DNA of 64,000 nucleotides from Streptomonospora litoralis (GTDB lineage: Bacteria > Actinomycetota > Actinomycetes > Streptosporangiales > Streptosporangiaceae). The position numbers and the translations under genes were made by a program. Location: positions 1,917,101 to 1,981,100 of the forward strand of contig NZ_CP036455.1 in the NCBI RefSeq assembly GCF_004323735.1. The letters are read 5' to 3'. Below, one piece after another: positions 35,084-42,773 of the stretch. Under the pieces are notes generated by a model. That model had not been told where the DNA came from. It saw only the letters and a list, made by a program, of their open reading frames with translations, and searched no databases. Numbering within the stretch: the stretch's first letter is position 1; each line of letters starts with the position of its first letter.

Positions 35084-35755
35084 CTACCCCGGTTTGAGGG
35101 CGCTCAACCGCTCCACGGCGCCGGCCTTGGAACGCTCGCTGACCTCGATGCGGAAACCCTGGTCGCGCACCTGCTCCAAGGGGCGGCGCAGGAAGCGCTC
35201 CCCGCTGCCGGGCTGGGTGCGCTCGGTCAGCCGTTCCAGGCCGCGCAGCGCCCAGCGCAGCGGCCCGAAGGTGGGGCGCACGTGGTCCAGCAGCAGCAGG
35301 CGGCCGCCCGGGCGCAGGACCCGGCGCATCTCGGCGACCGCGCCGGCCACGTCAGGCACCGAGCACAGCGAAAGGGTCGCCACCACGGTGTCGAAGTGGG
35401 CGTCGGCAAAGGGCAGGTGCTCGGCGTCGGCTTCGCGCAGCTCGGCCACGTGCTCCAGGCCGCGGGCGCGCCGCCGGGCGATGTCCAGCATCCGCGGGCT
35501 GAGGTCGACGCCGGTCAGCTCCACGTCGTCGCCGTAGAGCTCCAGGTTGCGCCCGGTGCCCACCGCCACCTCCAACGTCCGGCCGCGGGCCTGGCCGCAC
35601 ACCCAGGAACGGCCGTCGCCGATGACGGCGCGCTCCACGCGGTCCATCGACCGGTCGTAGCGCGCGGCCTGCCCGTCCCAGTGGGAGCGCATCGCGTCGA
35701 GCGTCGCGGCGGAGTCGTCGGGCTGTGCGGAGTGTTGGGAATGGGGTTGGGACAT
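35084..35755 (-). CDS. Class I SAM-dependent methyltransferase
   Basis: The 223-residue protein has motif I LEVAVGTGRNLELY (about 60-73), an acidic end of strand 2 (TGVDLSPRML), LPFADAHFDTVVATLSLCSV, then LRPGGRLLLLDHVRP. It resembles the UbiE/phosphatidylethanolamine-methyltransferase-like group, so a small molecule or lipid acceptor is likely; the substrate is not known. Start ATG 35755 lies before the conserved N-terminal SHWDGQAARYDRSMDRVE. Confidence 0.85.
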   Translation of the reverse strand: MSQPHSQHSAQPDDSAATLDAMRSHWDGQAARYDRSMDRVERAVIGDGRSWVCGQARGRTLEVAVGTGRNLELYGDDVELTGVDLSPRMLDIARRRARGLEHVAELREADAEHLPFADAHFDTVVATLSLCSVPDVAGAVAEMRRVLRPGGRLLLLDHVRPTFGPLRWALRGLERLTERTQPGSGERFLRRPLEQVRDQGFRIEVSERSKAGAVERLSALKPG

Positions 35756-36095
35756 GGCCGGCTCCGTTCCGCTGGCTGACTGGCGAGGAGCAGCCGACCG
35801 CTGCCGCCCCCGTTGAACCGCTCCTGCAGGAAACGCGCGCGGCGCCGCCCGGGTTCCGCCGAGGCGGCCGGGCGGCCGCGGGTGCCGCCCCGCGCCGCCG
35901 CGGGGCGGCACCCGCGGTCCGCCCACCTGCGGCGCGGCGCCGTAGCAGGAACGTTAGTGCCCGTGGCCGCATCCGGCCCGCGCCCGCCTCGGCGGGTCGC
36001 CCGACCCGATCCCGACCGGCGACAACGGGCCGGGTGACGGCAGACCGCGGCGGCCGGCGTTCGGGCCGGCCCCGCGGGAGCCGCGCGACGGAAGG
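35756..36095. other. 340-base intergenic stretch with a long hairpin
   Basis: No gene is supported. It contains the terminator hairpin 35876-35917 and very GC-rich flanks. It lies between the methyltransferase start and the end of the CMD-type gene. Confidence 0.45.
35876..35917. terminator. Long hairpin, probable terminator of the ECF41 operon
   Basis: A 16-bp perfect stem (35876-35891 with 35902-35917), 10-base loop. It sits 178 bases past the stop of the CMD-type gene on the minus strand. No T run. Confidence 0.6.
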
Positions 36096-36554
36096 TCAGG
36101 CCGGGACGGCGGAGCCGGGAACCATCCGGGTGGCCACCGCGATGCGGTTCCAGGCGTTGATGGTCGTGATCGCGATGATCAGGGCCGCCAGGGTGGGCTC
36201 GTCGTAGTGGCGGGCCGCCTCGTCCCACACCTCGTCACCGACCCGCTCGGCGCGGTCGGCGAAGCGCGTCATGTCCTCGGTCAGCGCCAGCGCCGCCCGC
36301 TCGGCCCCGGTGAACAGCGGCGACTCCTGCCACACCGCCGTCGCGAACAGGCGCTCGTCGCTCTCGCCGGCCTGCTTCGCGTGCTTGCCGTGCATGTCCA
36401 CGCAGAAGGCGCAGCCGTTGATCTGGCTGGCCCGCAGCTTCACGAGCAGCAGAGTGGACTCGGGCAGCGGGCTCTGAGCCAGAAACCCCTCCAGTCCCCG
36501 CATGGCCTGGTAGGCGGCCGGGGCCTGCTCGACAAGGTTCATCCGTGCGTTCAA
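36096..36554 (-). CDS. AhpD-like carboxymuconolactone-decarboxylase-family protein
   Basis: The 152-residue protein has the CMD/AhpD signature KLRASQINGCAFCVDMHGKHA (in two halves), with Cys-x2-Cys and a downstream His. This is the peroxidatic/relay site of AhpD-like proteins. Role: disulfide or peroxide reduction, or COE-type activity. GAGGAG lies 7 bases before TTG 36554, which is preferred over the in-frame ATG 12 bases later. It follows the ECF41 sigma gene on the same strand by 83 bases; ECF41 factors are typically linked to such COE genes. Confidence 0.85.
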   Translation of the reverse strand: MNARMNLVEQAPAAYQAMRGLEGFLAQSPLPESTLLLVKLRASQINGCAFCVDMHGKHAKQAGESDERLFATAVWQESPLFTGAERAALALTEDMTRFADRAERVGDEVWDEAARHYDEPTLAALIIAITTINAWNRIAVATRMVPGSAVPA

Positions 36555-36637
36555 CTTCGTGCTCCTCGCTGTTGTCGTGTTCCGGTGGGTGGATCCGCCC
36601 GTGCCCGCCTTCAGAGCGTGCGCCCGCCGTGTCGCCG

Positions 36638-37510
36638 TCACGCCGGTCCCGTCCGCTTCAGCTTCTCCGGGTTGAGGACGATGTCGATTTCACTGATGCG
36701 CCCGCCCGATACCGCGATCGCGGCGACGCTCTCGGTCCGCCCGTCACGTATCCCGAGCAGACCCGGCCGGCCGTTCACGGCCGCGTGGCGCAGCTCGTGC
36801 AGCCCGGCCGAGCGGGCCTGGATGCCCAGCAGGAAGCGCGCCACCTTGCGGGCCCCCAGGATGGGGTGGAGCGCACTGCGCACCGCCCCGCCCCCGTCGG
36901 AGCGCAGCACGGCATCGGGGTCGAGCAGCGAAACCAGCCCGTCCATGTCGCCGCCGCGGATCGCCGACAGGAACGCCTCGACGATCCTGCGGTGCTCGTC
37001 GGGGCCGACGTCGAAACGCGGCGCTCGGGCGGTGACGTGCTTTCGCGCCCGCGCGGCGAGCTGTCGGCAGGCCGCCGGACTGCGCCCCACCACGCGCCCC
37101 ACCTCGTCGAACGGCAGGCCGAACACGTCGTGCAGGACGAAGGCCGTGCGCTCGGCGGGGGAGAGGGTCTCCAGCACGACCAGCATCGCCATGCTCATCG
37201 ACTCGTCGAGCGTGACGCGGTCGGCCGGGTCGGCCTCGTCCACCAGCGGCTCGGGCAGCCACTCGCCGACGTACTCCTCACGCCGGCGGCGTGCCGAACG
37301 CAGGGAGTCCAGCGCGAGCCGAGAGACCGTGGTCACCAGCCAGGCGGTGATATCGGTGATCTCGCCGGTCGGGGTGCGGTGCAGCCGAAGCCATGCCTCC
37401 TGCACCGCGTCCTCCGACTCCTCGACGCTGCCCAGCAGCGAATAGGCGACCGAGATAAGGCGCGGACGCAGAGCCCGGTACCGGGCGAGGGCTTCGGTTT
37501 CGCTGTTCAC
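36638..37510 (-). CDS. ECF41-type (SigJ-like) RNA polymerase sigma factor
   Basis: The 290-residue protein is longer than classical ECF factors. It has region 2 (YSLLGSVEESEDAVQEAWLRL), then EWLPEPLV between the regions. Region 4 reads LSPAERTAFVLHDVFGLPFDEV, with the recognition helix at SPAACRQLAARAR. A C-terminal SnoaL-like domain contains LRSDGGGAVR. WLPEP and DGGG are hallmarks of the ECF41 group, where the fused domain replaces an anti-sigma factor. GTG 37510 is chosen because a perfect ECF41 promoter ends 8 bases ahead of it, leaving an almost leaderless start. Confidence 0.92.
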   Translation of the reverse strand: MNSETEALARYRALRPRLISVAYSLLGSVEESEDAVQEAWLRLHRTPTGEITDITAWLVTTVSRLALDSLRSARRRREEYVGEWLPEPLVDEADPADRVTLDESMSMAMLVVLETLSPAERTAFVLHDVFGLPFDEVGRVVGRSPAACRQLAARARKHVTARAPRFDVGPDEHRRIVEAFLSAIRGGDMDGLVSLLDPDAVLRSDGGGAVRSALHPILGARKVARFLLGIQARSAGLHELRHAAVNGRPGLLGIRDGRTESVAAIAVSGGRISEIDIVLNPEKLKRTGPA

Positions 37511-37518
37511 GTGATGAG

Positions 37519-37545
37519 GACGGGGCAGCGCGCGATTGTGTGACA
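37519..37545 (-). promoter_or_regulatory. ECF41-type promoter, TGTCACA-N16-CGTC
   Basis: On the minus strand the -35 element TGTCACA occupies 37545-37539 and the -10 element CGTC 37522-37519, exactly 16 bases apart. This matches the consensus published for ECF41 autoregulated promoters. Transcription would begin within a few bases of the GTG start codon. Confidence 0.85.
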
Positions 37546-37629
37546 CGGCCGGGCGCCGCCCCGGTGGGGGCGACGGGTGCGCGGAAAAATTCTGAGGTTC
37601 ATTGACGGGTGATCACCGAGACGGGAAGC

Positions 37630-37641
37630 TGGTATAGACCG
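37630..37641. promoter_or_regulatory. GntR/DasR-like operator TGGTATAGACCG
   Basis: Ten of twelve bases agree with the DasR site core TGGTCTAGACCA. It lies about 136 bases before the UPF0309 SIS gene. Inference only. Confidence 0.45.
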
Positions 37642-37776
37642 GACCGTACCGCGTCCGTTGCGGACGGTCCCACCACCGGGATACCGCAGAGTGCAGCCCC
37701 CGCACCGCCGTTCCGCGGATCCGGTCTCCACACCGCCCGCGGCGGGCGCTGCGGAACCACCGCTCGAAAGGACACC

Positions 37777-38508
37777 ATGACGGACGAAGCAGACTTCGGG
37801 GCACTGATGCGCGAACGCCTCGCGCTGGTCCAGGAGCGCAACGCGGCGGCGCTGTCCGAGGTCGCCGACGTGCTGATGGAGCGGGGCGTGCGCGGCGGCG
37901 GCGTCGTCCTCGCCGCCGGGGCCGGGCACTCCTTCAACGCCGTGAGCGAGGCCTTCCACCGGGCGGGCGGACTGGCCACCGTCAAACCGCTCCACGCACC
38001 CGAAGTCCTCCCCTACAACGGCGCCTCCTCCAGCACCGCGGCCGAGCGCCGGCCGGGGCTGGCGGCCGAGGTGCTGACCCGCGCCGCCCCCGACGCAGGC
38101 GACGTGCTGTTCGTCTTCTCGAACTCGGGCATCAATCCCTACCCGGTGGAGATGGCGCGGGAGGCCGCCGACCGCCGGATCCCCGTCGTCGCCGTGACGT
38201 CGCGGGCGTGCAACGCGGCCGCGCCCCCGCGGGCGGGCAGCACCCTCGGCGACGAGGCCGACCACGTACTCGACACCCTCGTCGAGCCCGGCGACGTCTC
38301 CTATCCGCCCGAAAACCCCGTCACGGGCCCCATGTCGAGCCTGGCCAACGCCTATCTGTGGAACCTGCTGCTCGCCGAGCTGCACTCCCGCGCCGCGGCG
38401 GCGGGCCTCGACCTCCCGCTGTGGCGCTCCTCCAACGTGCCGGGAGGCGACGAGGCCAACGCGGGGCTGCTGGAGCACTACCGGCCCCGCATCCCCGAAC
38501 TGGCCTGA
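37777..38508 (+). CDS. UPF0309-type SIS-domain protein
   Basis: The 243-residue protein has a single sugar-isomerase domain: AAGAGHSFNAVSEAFHRAGG (about 48-67), GDVLFVFSNSGINPYPVEMA (about 109-128) and VTGPMSSLANAYLWNLL. This pattern matches the UPF0309 family of SIS proteins, which bind phosphosugars (amino-sugar type is likely) with no known reaction. A DasR-like operator upstream would fit control by amino-sugar supply. AAAGGA precedes the ATG. Followed by a terminator, so monocistronic. Confidence 0.85.
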   Translation: MTDEADFGALMRERLALVQERNAAALSEVADVLMERGVRGGGVVLAAGAGHSFNAVSEAFHRAGGLATVKPLHAPEVLPYNGASSSTAAERRPGLAAEVLTRAAPDAGDVLFVFSNSGINPYPVEMAREAADRRIPVVAVTSRACNAAAPPRAGSTLGDEADHVLDTLVEPGDVSYPPENPVTGPMSSLANAYLWNLLLAELHSRAAAAGLDLPLWRSSNVPGGDEANAGLLEHYRPRIPELA

Positions 38509-38530
38509 CGGGCGGCGCCGAGGACCGGGC

Positions 38531-38555
38531 CGGGGCGGCCGCACGGGCCGCCCCG
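38531..38555 (+). terminator. Terminator hairpin of the SIS gene
   Basis: A 10-bp perfect stem (38531-38540 with 38546-38555), 5-base loop, 23 bases after the stop. Confidence 0.75.
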
Positions 38556-38657
38556 AGCGCCGCATGCTGCTAAAAAGGGTCCGGTGGCGGTGAGCGACCC
38601 TCTCCGATACGCGCCGCTGCCGCGCCGGCAGCCCTCCACCTCCCCAGGGGTTTCGCG

Positions 38658-39497
38658 ATGAACAGTCCAGGCGAAGACGACGCCTCCGAACAGCCCACGG
38701 CCGAGGAGATCCCCGACGTCGACACCACCGTTCCGCACACCGGACGGGTGTGGAACTACTGGCTCGGCGGCCGGGACAACTTCGCGGCCGACCGCGAACT
38801 CGGCGACCGCATCCGCGAGTTCCTGCCCACGGTCGTCGAGCTGGCCCGCGCCGACCGCGCGTTCCTCGGACGCGCCGTCACCTTCCTGGCCCGTGACGCC
38901 GGCATCCGCCAGTTCCTCGACGTGGGCAGCGGGCTGCCCACCGCGGACAACACCCACGAGGTGGCCCAGGCCGCCGCGCCCGACGCGCGCATCGTCTACG
39001 TCGACAACGACCCGCTGATCCACGCCCACGCCCGTGCGCTGCTGTTCGGCACCCCCGAGGGCGCCACCGACTACGTCCACGCCGACCTGCGCGACACCGC
39101 CGCCGTCCTGCGGGCCGCCGAGCGCACGCTGGACCTGAGCCGCCCCGTCGCGCTGAGCATGCTCGGCGTCGTCGAGCACATCACCGACGCCGAGGGCGCC
39201 TACGAACTCGTCGGCGGCCTGGTCGACGCGCTGCCCTCGGGCAGCTACCTGGTGCTCGCCCACGACACCGACGTCGTCCACGGCGCGGTCTCCGCAGAGG
39301 CGGTGCGCCGGTGGAACGAGAGCGCGACACCGGGGATCACGCTGCGCCGCCCCGAAGAGATCGCCCGCCTCTTCGACGGCCTGGAGGTGCTGGAACCCGG
39401 CCTCGTCTCCACCTCGCGCTGGCGCCCCGAGCCCACCGCCGACGGCGCCGCCCCACCCGAGGTCGACGCCTTCTGCGCCGTGGCCCGCAAGCCCTGA
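38658..39497 (+). CDS. DUF574-family SAM-dependent methyltransferase
   Basis: The 279-residue protein carries the actinobacterial family marks PHTGRVWNYWLGGRDNFAADRE (two parts, about 26-47) and FLDVGSGLPTADNTHEVAQ (motif I, about 92-110). VYVDNDPLIHAHARALL and LSMLGVVEHI follow. The family is greatly expanded in filamentous actinomycetes and is tied to developmental or secondary-metabolite regulation, with substrates mostly unknown. A weak GGGG site lies 9 bases before ATG 38658. Confidence 0.9.
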   Translation: MNSPGEDDASEQPTAEEIPDVDTTVPHTGRVWNYWLGGRDNFAADRELGDRIREFLPTVVELARADRAFLGRAVTFLARDAGIRQFLDVGSGLPTADNTHEVAQAAAPDARIVYVDNDPLIHAHARALLFGTPEGATDYVHADLRDTAAVLRAAERTLDLSRPVALSMLGVVEHITDAEGAYELVGGLVDALPSGSYLVLAHDTDVVHGAVSAEAVRRWNESATPGITLRRPEEIARLFDGLEVLEPGLVSTSRWRPEPTADGAAPPEVDAFCAVARKP

Positions 39498-39700
39498 CCA
39501 GGCGGGGCCGGGGCCCTGCAAGCCCGTAGAGCCTGCTCCCGTGGTCGTGTCACGTGCCGACCTCGACCGCGAAGTCACGATCAACACCGTGTCGAGGGGC
39601 CTCGGGGAGTGCGGCATCGACGCCCGGGGACCCTGGCATGCGCCGCCCCCCGCGGCCGCCCCCAGTGCGCCGATGCGGTATCCGCGGACCTGGGCCGTGG

Positions 39701-40622
39701 TTAAGAACGCCGGTCTGCTGTGCGGCCTTGTTGGTCTGGCGGGTGGATAGGTGGTCTTACGGAAAAGCGGCACCGAGGACGGCGGTGGGCCGGGCCTGCG
39801 CCCAACGGGCCGGGTGCTCGCCGGTGGCGCACCCGGCGGGGGCGGCGACGAGGCCCGATGCGGGGTGGTCGGCGGCGGTCATGCAGCGGGGTCGGGGCCA
39901 CGAGATGCACGTAGGTGCCGCGGCATCCGCCTCGGCGCCGTCCCGAGGCGCCATCCCCAAACCGTCATTCTGCTATACGAAACAACGCGGGGCGGTTTGT
40001 CCATCAATGTCCGTGTTCCCGATGGGTCCGCGCCCGCCGAGGCCGCCCGCAAAACGGGCATAGACCCCCAAAAGTCCACCCCATCGGGCGGTGGAGTGCC
40101 CGTCGGCGGCGCCCGGGCGCCACGAGCGACATGTCGTCGCCCCCGGCCCCCGTTCCGGCGCACCACCAGGGGCGTGCGAGCACCCGAGACCGCGCCCCGC
40201 CGCGCGGCCTCCGGCCGGTGCGGGCCGGGTCGGAACACGGCGCTACCACGTCGGCCAACCGGCGCCGGTAGGCCCTATCTGCGGTCCATCCGGCGGTCAT
40301 CGTGGACTTATGGCCACGGGAACGCTTTCCCGAGGCCATAAGTTCACGATCAACGGGAGAAGCCGGCGGGACCGGTGCCGCCCAGTGCAGGGTTTCGATC
40401 AGACAGCGGACGGAATCCGGTGCAAACCGCGCGTTGGATGCGCCGACCGGCCTGCAGCGCCCGAACGCCGCCCCCGCCGGGCGCGCCACCGGCGAGCCCC
40501 CGACCCGTCGACGGCGGTCCGGACCCTGCGCCGTCCTCGGTGCCCTTCGTTCCCCGCCAGGTGACCCGACACCCGGCAGGCCGGCAGGGCCGCCCAGCAG
40601 ACCCGAGCCGCCCCTCCCCACG
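39701..40622. repeat. Dispersed repeat copy C, about 0.9 kb, inverted relative to copy A
   Basis: It begins TTAAGAACGCCGGTCTGCTG, as in copy B, with left arm about 39711-39850 and right arm about 40480-40600 forming imperfect inverted repeats. The block 39890-40160 is the reverse complement of 3490-3850 in copy A. Over roughly 110 bases it differs at only a few positions, but it lacks an insertion of about 90 bases present in A. The hairpin is at 40299-40350. The remaining gap (39498-39700 and 40623-40926) shows only an inverted repeat at 40773-40796. Confidence 0.82.
40299..40350. repeat. Conserved palindrome (hairpin) of repeat copy C
   Basis: The outer arms are ATCGTGGACTTATGG and CCATAAGTTCACGAT. 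Relative to copies A and B, the fifth base has changed on both arms (C to T with G to A), keeping the pair. Confidence 0.85.
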
Positions 40623-40772
40623 CACCGCCACCGGCGGTCCCCGCTCCCTCGACCGCAAGCCCCTGCCCGCCCGCCTTCCGGAGACGGGCGAATCTTCGAA
40701 CTCCGGGAATTCGCTGGATAACCGCCTCAGTGCCGGTTCGATAATGGCTGCGGACTCCAACGTCTAGAAACG

Positions 40773-40796
40773 TGTTTTCGCAGGTCAGAGAAAACA
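40773..40796. promoter_or_regulatory. Inverted repeat TGTTTTC-N10-GAAAACA before the ABC exporter
   Basis: Perfect 7-base arms in an AT-rich stretch 131 bases ahead of the ATPase start. Operator function is inferred; no regulator gene adjoins. Confidence 0.5.
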
Positions 40797-40926
40797 TGAA
40801 CGTTACGTTCGCGTTTGCTTTCCAGGTTTCTCGCGTGAAGAATCGGAGTGTTCCTCGCGTGCTCCCGATTCCCGGGGTGCGCTCGCTGTGCCCGAATTCG
40901 CGGGCGAACCGATATTTGGAGGGACG

Positions 40927-41913
40927 ATGATCCGTGCCCGGGGACTGGCCCGGAGCTTCAAGGTCAAGCGAGAGACGATCCAGGCCGTCCGCGGCGTGGA
41001 CCTCGACGTCGAGGCGGGTCGGCTGGTGGCCTTCCTCGGTCCGAACGGCGCAGGTAAGTCGACCAGCCTGCGCATGCTCACCACCCTGCTGCCTCCCACC
41101 GCCGGGACCGCCACCGTCGCCGGACGCGACATCGCGTCCGATCCCAAGGGGGTGCGCGCCCGGACCGGCTATGTGGGGCAGCGCAGCGGTGCCGGCGAGA
41201 ACTTCCGTGTACGCGACGAATTGGTCAACCAAGGCGCCAACTACGGCCTCACCCGAGCCGCCGCCCGCCGGCGCGCGGACGAGGTACTGGAGACCCTCGA
41301 CCTGGCTCCGCTGGCCCGGCGTCGGCCTTCGACCCTCTCCGGCGGCCAGCGCCGCCGCCTCGATATCGGACTGGGACTGGTGCACCGCCCGCCGCTGCTG
41401 TTCCTGGACGAGCCCACCACCGGCCTCGACCCGCACAGCCGCGCGAACGTGTGGGAGCACATCCTGCGCCTGCGCGAGCGGTACGGCACCACCCTGTTCC
41501 TGACCACCCACTACCTGGAGGAGGCCGACACCATGGCCGAGCGCGTGGTCGTCATCGACGGCGGCCGCATCATCGCCGACGGCACCGCAGACCGGCTCAA
41601 GACCGAGCACGCCGGGGACCGCATCGCCGTCGCGCCGCAGGACGCCGGCGACTCCGCGGCGGTGGCCGAGACCTCGGCGCACATGTTCGGGAACGACAAC
41701 GTCGCGGCAGATCCCAGCGGTGCCGTGCGAGTCCGGGTGCCCCGGGCGGACGCGGCGCTGCCCGAGCTGCTGCGCACCCTGGAGGCGGCCGGAATCACGA
41801 CGGCCACCGCCGAGACCTCCCGCCCCACCCTCGACGACGTGTTTCTCACGTTGACCGGCCGGAGCCTGGACGAGGTCCAGGGCGAGCAGGCCGGAGAGGA
41901 GGCCGCGACATGA
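40927..41913 (+). CDS. DrrA-type ABC transporter ATP-binding protein
   Basis: The 328-residue ATPase has Walker A GPNGAGKST (38-46), the LSGGQRRRLDIG signature, Walker B LLFLDEPTTGLD and the switch histidine in TTHYLEEAD. The C-terminal extension (about 220-328) with DDVFLTLTGRSLDE is typical of daunorubicin-resistance ATPases (DrrA/CcmA-like). The stop overlaps the permease ATG. The pair would export a lipophilic compound. GGAGG precedes the ATG at 40927. Confidence 0.92.
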   Translation: MIRARGLARSFKVKRETIQAVRGVDLDVEAGRLVAFLGPNGAGKSTSLRMLTTLLPPTAGTATVAGRDIASDPKGVRARTGYVGQRSGAGENFRVRDELVNQGANYGLTRAAARRRADEVLETLDLAPLARRRPSTLSGGQRRRLDIGLGLVHRPPLLFLDEPTTGLDPHSRANVWEHILRLRERYGTTLFLTTHYLEEADTMAERVVVIDGGRIIADGTADRLKTEHAGDRIAVAPQDAGDSAAVAETSAHMFGNDNVAADPSGAVRVRVPRADAALPELLRTLEAAGITTATAETSRPTLDDVFLTLTGRSLDEVQGEQAGEEAAT

Positions 41914-42722
41914 GTGCTTGGGCACCGGCGGCTCCGGCTCCGGCCGAGCCGCCCCCCACGCGGGGCGGCTCGTTCCTGCACGACACCTGGACGGTGTTCC
42001 TTCGCGAGGCGGCCCCCGTCGTCCGCGAGCCGGCCGGCCTCGCGTTCACCATGGTCCAGCCGCTGCTGTTCCTGTTCTTCTTCGGGCCGCTGATCGGCGG
42101 ATCGGGCACCTTCCCCGGCGGGCAGTCGCCCTGGCAGTGGTTCGTGCCCGGGGTGCTGGTCATGATGTGCCTGTTCGGTCCGATGATGTCCGGCTACAAC
42201 CTGCTGGTGGAACTGCTCGGCGGGTCGCTGGAGCGGCTCCTCGTCAGTCCCCTGAACCGCACCGCGATGCTGATCGGCCGGACGCTCAAGGAGTCGGCGG
42301 TGCTGGCCGCCCAGGCGGTGCTGATCGTCGCCCTCGCGGTGCCGCTGGGCTTCGACCTGCACCCGGTGGGCGTGCTGGCCGGGCTGGGCCTGCTGACCGT
42401 CTTCGCCGTGGGGCTGGGCACGCTGTCGTTCGTCCTGGCGATGGCCTCACAGCCCAACGGTGAACTGTTCTACGGCATCACCCAGATGCTGCTGTTCCCG
42501 CTGCTGCTGCTCTCGGGTGTGCTGCTGCCGCTGGACTCCGGCCCGGCGTGGCTGCGCGGGGCCGCGGCGGTCAACCCCGTCGCCTACATCGCCGACGCCG
42601 AACGGGCGCTGTTCGCCGGCCGGTTCGCCGAGGCGTCGGTGCTCCACGGAGCCCTGGCCGCCGCCGCGGTCGCGGCCCTCGGGCTGGCCCTGGGGACCCG
42701 TTCGATGCGGCGCGGCGTGTAG
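41910..42722 (+). CDS. ABC-2-type permease (DrrB-like)
   Basis: The 270-residue membrane protein has six predicted helices. It has a polar N-terminus of about 25 residues, FTMVQPLLFLFFFGPLIGG in helix 1, and the ABC-2 motif near LLGGSLERLLVSPLNRTAMLIGR (about 90-112). The FPLLLLSGVLLPLDSGPAWLRG loop before the last helix is conserved in DrrB-type exporters. Overlaps the ATPase gene by 4 bases, so both halves of one exporter. Substrate unknown. Confidence 0.9.
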   Translation: MSAWAPAAPAPAEPPPTRGGSFLHDTWTVFLREAAPVVREPAGLAFTMVQPLLFLFFFGPLIGGSGTFPGGQSPWQWFVPGVLVMMCLFGPMMSGYNLLVELLGGSLERLLVSPLNRTAMLIGRTLKESAVLAAQAVLIVALAVPLGFDLHPVGVLAGLGLLTVFAVGLGTLSFVLAMASQPNGELFYGITQMLLFPLLLLSGVLLPLDSGPAWLRGAAAVNPVAYIADAERALFAGRFAEASVLHGALAAAAVAALGLALGTRSMRRGV

Positions 42723-42735
42723 GCCGCCGCGCGGT

Positions 42736-42765
42736 GGTGCGCCCCGTTCCGCGGCGGGGCGCACC
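42736..42765. terminator. Bidirectional terminator between ABC and gnd genes
   Basis: An 11-bp perfect stem (42736-42746 with 42755-42765) in the 51-base gap between convergent genes. Confidence 0.75.
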
Positions 42766-42773
42766 GGGCCGCT

